NCBI GenBank assembly: GCA_027030565.1
Contig: JALVEU010000256.1
Location: forward strand, 1 to 9,078
Reading direction: 5' to 3'
Source of the DNA: Gammaproteobacteria bacterium
GTDB lineage: Bacteria > Pseudomonadota > Gammaproteobacteria > JAJDOJ01
Length of the DNA: 9,078 nucleotides
The position numbers and the translations under genes were made by a program. Shown here piece after piece: positions 6,980 through 9,078 of the stretch (positions are counted from its first letter, which is position 1; every line of letters starts with the position of its first letter). Below the pieces are notes generated by a model. It searched no databases. It was given only the letters and a program-made list of their open reading frames with translations, and was not told where the DNA came from.

Positions 6980-7791
6980 TGCGTCGCTGTGTCGCACTGC
7001 TGGTGGTCGTTCCGTTGGGCTTGCTCGGGTGCGGGCGTGAGAGCCCGGAGCAGGATTCCCCCGAGGTGGCAGAAGCGCCTACCCCACGAGAGGAGACTAC
7101 TTCTGAGAGGGTGGCGCCTGCGGCCCCGCAGGAGCAGCCCTCCCCTGAGGCAGTAGAACCTGCAGCTCCGGCTCTGCCGACCCTTGCGCAGCTAGAGCAA
7201 GCCCTGCGAGACGAGAACCCGCGTCGCCGCCTGGAGGCAGTCTGGAGCCTCCCGAAGCGTGACGACCTGCCAGCCCCGGAGCGGGCGCGTTTGTTGCTCG
7301 AAGCCTTGGAAGGCGAAATCAGCGAGCCCACAACCGGCCCACCCGTGACCGAGGGCGCGTATCTTCCCGCCAGCGACTTCCTCAAGCTGCACTACACGCG
7401 GACTCTGGGCGCGCTGGGCCCGGAAGCCATCGACAGCCTGCGCGAGGCCACGGCGAGCGACAAGCCCGAAGTGCGCGCTCGCGCCTTCCTCGCCCTGGGC
7501 TATGCGGGCCAGCACGACGTCATCCCGCAGCTGCGCGAACTGCTGCGCACGTCGGAACACTGGCAGGTGCGCAACGATGCCGCCTTCCTGCTGGGTGAGC
7601 TGCGCGCCCGCGAGGCCGTACCCGAACTCAAGGAAGCACTGCGTGACAGCTATAAGATCATCGATGAGATCAATGGGCGCCGCCACGAGTTCTACCCCGT
7701 GCGACAGCAGGCGCAGGGGGCACTGAAGCAACTGGGGTTCACGATCGAGCGGGGCGAGGGCGTGGATGAATTCCGCGTCCTCGGGCCCTGA
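6979..7791 (+). CDS. HEAT-repeat lipoprotein
   Basis: The 270-residue product begins with a short basic end and a hydrophobic run ending in the lipobox LLGC, so C18 should be lipidated and the protein anchored to a membrane, probably facing the periplasm. Residues 20-66 are a Pro/Glu/Ala-rich linker. From about 68 onward helical pairs resemble HEAT or PBS-lyase-like repeats; the clearest are 143-160, 163-190 (PEVRARAFLALGYAG) and 195-222 (WQVRNDAAFLLGELRAREAVPELKEAL), with a last unit near 240-253. Such repeats usually form protein-binding scaffolds, and no enzyme motif is visible. The ATG overlaps the upstream stop as TGATG and has GGAGG six bases before it, so it is probably translated together with the metalloprotease-like gene and may act with it. 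The partnership is inferred from position. Confidence 0.85.
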   Translation: MRRCVALLVVVPLGLLGCGRESPEQDSPEVAEAPTPREETTSERVAPAAPQEQPSPEAVEPAAPALPTLAQLEQALRDENPRRRLEAVWSLPKRDDLPAPERARLLLEALEGEISEPTTGPPVTEGAYLPASDFLKLHYTRTLGALGPEAIDSLREATASDKPEVRARAFLALGYAGQHDVIPQLRELLRTSEHWQVRNDAAFLLGELRAREAVPELKEALRDSYKIIDEINGRRHEFYPVRQQAQGALKQLGFTIERGEGVDEFRVLGP

Positions 7792-8086
7792 GCCCGTCGT
7801 GCGATTCGCTTCTTGCCGGACCGGCTACGCAGCCACTGGATCCGGCCGCACGCGGCACATGCAGATGTGGCGGTAGCAAAATTCTCGCCATACGCTTTCG
7901 GATTTGATCACAACGCCGTGTGCGAAGCGTCTTGATGGTGGTGCGCCAGCCGCGCTTGCGGGCGATGGCCCTCCAGGTGTCGGAAGGGAGGTTGGGGTGA
8001 AGGTCGCCGTGGCACCTTCCGATACGACAGGGTGCCGCATGACATAGGGACCAAAAAGCGGGCTTGCTTGACTTGTTGAAATCGAT
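7792..8086. other. Intergenic flank between the HEAT lipoprotein gene and the tRNA-Phe scar
   Basis: There is no reliable gene here. Minus-strand frames cover the stretch (about 71 residues at 7825-8040 and another frame reading DTWRAIARKRGWRTT), but neither has a ribosome site, a good start or a recognisable family; they may be decayed remnants. Downstream of the tRNA fragment in its own direction, a weak AAGC/GCTT stem with a T5 run (8051-8070) could be a remnant of the tRNA terminator. If the tRNA scar is read correctly, this is the original chromosome. Confidence 0.45.
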
Positions 8087-8128
8087 TGGTGGCCAGGGAC
8101 AGAATCGAACTGCCGACACGGGGATTTT
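8087..8128 (-). other. 3' portion of tRNA-Phe (positions 35-76), probable attachment site
   Basis: On the minus strand the sequence matches tRNA-Phe from the anticodon loop to the encoded CCA: AAAA-TCCCC (35-43), GTGTC variable loop, T-arm GGCAG-TTCGATT-CTGTC with a full five-pair stem (one G-U), acceptor strand CCTGGCC, discriminator A, CCA. The length, 42 nt, is exactly right for positions 35-76. The expected 5' half (GGCCAGG acceptor, D-arm, GGGGA anticodon stem) is absent; an unrelated AT-rich sequence takes its place. It therefore cannot make a tRNA. Integrases that use tRNA genes leave such a 3' duplicate at one end of the element and an intact tRNA at the other. Confidence 0.8.
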
Positions 8129-8331
8129 TAGGGCCAGTAAAATCAATAACTTGCTGATTATTCTGGAGCAGGGGGTGTTCGGTACAGTCAAGGATTATTT
8201 TGTTAATTCAATAGGTTAGGTCAGGTTGGCGCAGGGAGGGCGAATTCGGGGGTGCACCGGGAAGGTACCGAATTACTATTGGCCGGTGTTTACGCCAGGG
8301 GCCCAACAGTATTGTAACGAGAACATATGGG
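8129..8331. other. AT-rich spacer at the island edge, no gene seen
   Basis: The stretch separates the att-like fragment from the stop of the DUF1998 gene. Its left half is notably AT-rich (for example TTATTTTGTTAATTCAATAG near 8194-8215) against the GC-rich surroundings. Open frames of about 60 residues on both strands run into the neighbouring gene and look random. No clear terminator follows the DUF1998 gene. Confidence 0.5.
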
Positions 8332-9078
8332 TCAGTCATTGCGTTCGTTTCTTGCCGCCCGCTGGCGGTACAGCGCGCCGATCTGCTGTGCGCAGCCATC
8401 CGGATCCTTGAGTATGGTGCGTCCCCAATAGGTCAACACAACCCAACCGTTACTTTGCAGCCAATTCCGCTTTTTGGCATCCAGTTCCAGCGTCTCCGGA
8501 TTGCCGTGATAGGCATAGCCGTCACAGTAGACGGCGATCTTCTCCTGTTCCCAGGTGAAATCGGGGACCGTCCTGAGGCGCCCTTCCGCATCCCTGATTT
8601 CATAATCGCGTACGGGCGCCGGAAGATCGGGTATCTTCAACAGCGCCGCAAGCAGGGGTTCCTCGATTGGACCCTTGGGATAGCGCCGCGTACCGGTTGC
8701 TGCATCGACATCTACGGGCCTTTCTCGCTCATGCTCTGCAAGCATATTCTGCAGGATGGTGCTGGCTTCCCCGCACTGGCCGACCGTGGGCTGAACTGGC
8801 TCCAACAGGGCCAAATCCTGCAAAGTGTCTCTGATCACGTCTTTGTTGAAGAAATGATGCCAGCGCTGATTTCGATAGTGCTTCAGGCACAGATAGCATG
8901 CCTTGGCGCAGTCGTGTCCATACAGGCGCCTTTGCGCAGCGCTAGCCACCTCGGGCAGGCGCTGCGCGATCTCTTCGACGTAACCCGCGCCGCCGGGCAC
9001 GGTCTCGTATATGACGATCTGCTCCTCCCTGCCTGCCTCCGGTGCCGGCCGGACGAAGGCCGCCAGCTCGAACGGTTC
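8332..9078 (-). CDS. DUF1998 domain protein with C-terminal Vsr/DUF559-like nuclease domain, C-terminal fragment
   Basis: The frame is open to the right edge, so the visible 248 residues are the end of a larger protein; the GTG at 9000 is internal. Residues 21-75 of the fragment match the end of a DUF1998 domain: IVIYETVPGGAGYVEEI, then C57, C61 and C64 (CAKACYLC) and the LKHYRNQRWHHFFNK tail, a probable zinc site. After a linker, 133-225 look like a small nuclease fold of the Vsr/DUF559 type: PIEEPLL, PDFTWEQEKIAVYCDGYAYHG with D173, D186 and H191, then D200, R204 and GWVVLTYWG. In known families DUF1998 is found in helicases such as MrfA and in DrmB of the DISARM system. The missing N-terminus probably carries a helicase, but that is inference. 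Activity of the nuclease-like domain is unproven. Confidence 0.8.
   Translation of the reverse strand, partial: EPFELAAFVRPAPEAGREEQIVIYETVPGGAGYVEEIAQRLPEVASAAQRRLYGHDCAKACYLCLKHYRNQRWHHFFNKDVIRDTLQDLALLEPVQPTVGQCGEASTILQNMLAEHERERPVDVDAATGTRRYPKGPIEEPLLAALLKIPDLPAPVRDYEIRDAEGRLRTVPDFTWEQEKIAVYCDGYAYHGNPETLELDAKKRNWLQSNGWVVLTYWGRTILKDPDGCAQQIGALYRQRAARNERND

Larger units (their letters stand above)
8087..9078. mobile_element. Left end of a probable integrated genomic island (continues past right edge)
   Basis: Three signs agree: the tRNA-Phe 3' duplicate at 8087-8128, the sudden rise in A+T just to its right (8129-8220), and a defence-type accessory gene as the first gene inside. The orientation of the fragment puts the element on the right. 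No integrase or second att site is in view; both should lie beyond the window, with the intact tRNA-Phe at the far end. Confidence 0.5.

Noticed and set aside
8051..8070. Rho-independent terminator on the minus strand behind the tRNA fragment
   Set aside because: The T-run is there, but the stem is only about four pairs, too weak to call as a feature.
8226..8411. Short frames of about 60 residues on both strands at the island edge
   Set aside because: They overlap the end of the DUF1998 gene and have no motif or ribosome site.
8332..9078. Calling the right-edge gene DrmB and the locus DISARM
   Set aside because: Only the C-terminus is visible, DrmB is not known to me for a Vsr-like tail, and no drmA, drmC or methyltransferase gene is in view.

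Overview
The window looks like a chromosomal segment of a GC-rich gammaproteobacterium. An Ectothiorhodospiraceae- or Chromatiales-like host is my guess from gene order and protein style; no taxonomic marker proves it. The left 4.8 kb is core metabolism. A tightly overlapping minus-strand operon reads sdhC-sdhD-sdhA-sdhB-sdhE and then the start of a ygfX-like gene that leaves the left edge. It encodes the four subunits of succinate dehydrogenase (complex II), the factor that helps attach FAD to SdhA, and a small membrane protein usually found beside that factor. A gene for YgfZ, a folate-binding protein linked to iron-sulfur cluster maintenance, is divergent from the operon across a 183 bp gap (3687-3869). 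Maturation factors for both FAD and Fe-S clusters therefore flank the enzyme that needs them.

From 4839 to 5413 there is a gap of about 575 bp with no convincing gene. It does hold a very good sigma70-type promoter (TTGAGA, 17 bp, TATACT) and, downstream of it, an imperfect inverted repeat, so the next transcript may carry a leader of about 290 nt. That transcript would encode a two-gene unit joined by a TGATG overlap. The first gene encodes an exported 521-residue protein with an HEWRH zinc-metalloprotease signature followed by an EF-hand-like calcium loop. The second encodes a lipoprotein with HEAT-like repeats. I cannot assign a named family to either.

The right end changes character. At 8087-8128 on the minus strand lies an exact-length 3' portion of a tRNA-Phe gene (canonical positions 35-76, including CCA) without its 5' half. 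This is the typical scar left where an integrative element inserted into a tRNA gene. Its orientation places the element to the right of 8128 and the original chromosome to the left. The sequence just right of it is clearly richer in A+T. The first gene inside the presumed island, running off the right edge, is the C-terminal end of a DUF1998-type protein with a CxxxCxxC cluster fused to a Vsr/DUF559-like nuclease domain. This class of protein is commonly found in anti-phage defence islands, so the unseen sequence to the right is the best place to look for a new defence system.
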